From Planctomycetaceae bacterium (GTDB taxonomy: Bacteria > Planctomycetota > Planctomycetia > Pirellulales > UBA1268), in contig JABHNP010000069.1 of assembly GCA_018694455.1 (NCBI GenBank), positions 1-33,248 on the forward strand: a stretch of DNA of 33,248 bases, given 5' to 3'. Shown piece after piece: positions 33,227 through 33,248 of the stretch. A program made the translations under genes and the position numbers. Position 1 is the first letter of the stretch, and each line of letters begins with the position of its first letter. The notes beneath the pieces are model-generated. The model searched no databases and was not told where the DNA came from. It worked only from the letters and a program-made list of their open reading frames with translations.

Positions 33227-33248
33227 GATGTGACCGTTCCTGCCTTAA

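Overview
The window looks like chromosomal DNA from a member of the Planctomycetota. No 16S rRNA or other marker gene is present, so this rests on gene content. Diagnostic families are a DUF1552/DUF1592 pair (the latter with a planctomycete-type CxxCH cytochrome segment), a PVC-type membrane-bound dehydrogenase with a separate planctomycete-type haem-binding protein, three formylglycine-type sulfatases, a ThuA-like protein, a DUF1080 protein and PQQ/HEAT-repeat secreted proteins. Base composition is moderate (by eye a little under 50% G+C, not counted). Many genes have weak Shine-Dalgarno sequences. No tRNA, rRNA, CRISPR array, insertion sequence or phage gene was recognised.

Region 1 (1-10624, minus strand) is a tight seven-gene run. 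In transcription order it encodes a Gfo/Idh/MocA protein resembling NAD-dependent glycosidases, a HEAT/cytochrome c protein, a PVC-type dehydrogenase, a ThuA-like protein, a sulfatase, a DUF1552 protein and a DUF1592 protein cut by the window edge. Most junctions overlap by 4 bases or have gaps under 10. A XylR-type regulator (10776-11921) is transcribed divergently from a 151-base AT-rich gap containing palindromes.

Region 2 (11986-15638) pairs a NupG-like MFS permease with a divergent glucosamine-6-phosphate deaminase fused to a PIG-L deacetylase. A long inverted repeat lies between them. Region 3 (15861-20723) holds a minus-strand trio (beta-hydroxyacid dehydrogenase, DUF1080 protein, second Gfo/Idh/MocA oxidoreductase) divergent from a fumarylacetoacetate-hydrolase-family protein and an aldose 1-epimerase. 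Region 4 (20720-27277) holds a secreted esterase, two more sulfatases, and an overlapping HEAT-type and PQQ beta-propeller gene pair.

Region 5 (27588-33226) looks like general physiology: a DJ-1/PfpI protein, a flavin-dependent halogenase-like oxidoreductase, a tandem universal stress protein, a sodium/calcium exchanger family protein, a rhomboid protease and a DoxX protein.

Taken together, regions 1-4 read as a catabolic island for a sulfated, probably amino-sugar-containing glycan. Sulfatases and an esterase would strip substituents outside the cytoplasm, oxidative enzymes would attack sugars, and a permease, deacetylase/deaminase, epimerase and sugar-acid-type enzymes would process products. 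The substrate is not determined by the sequence. The points most worth checking are the missing EKP lysine in the first Gfo/Idh/MocA protein, the split dehydrogenase/cytochrome pair, the substituted aspartate in the NagB domain, and several inverted repeats in the intergenic gaps.
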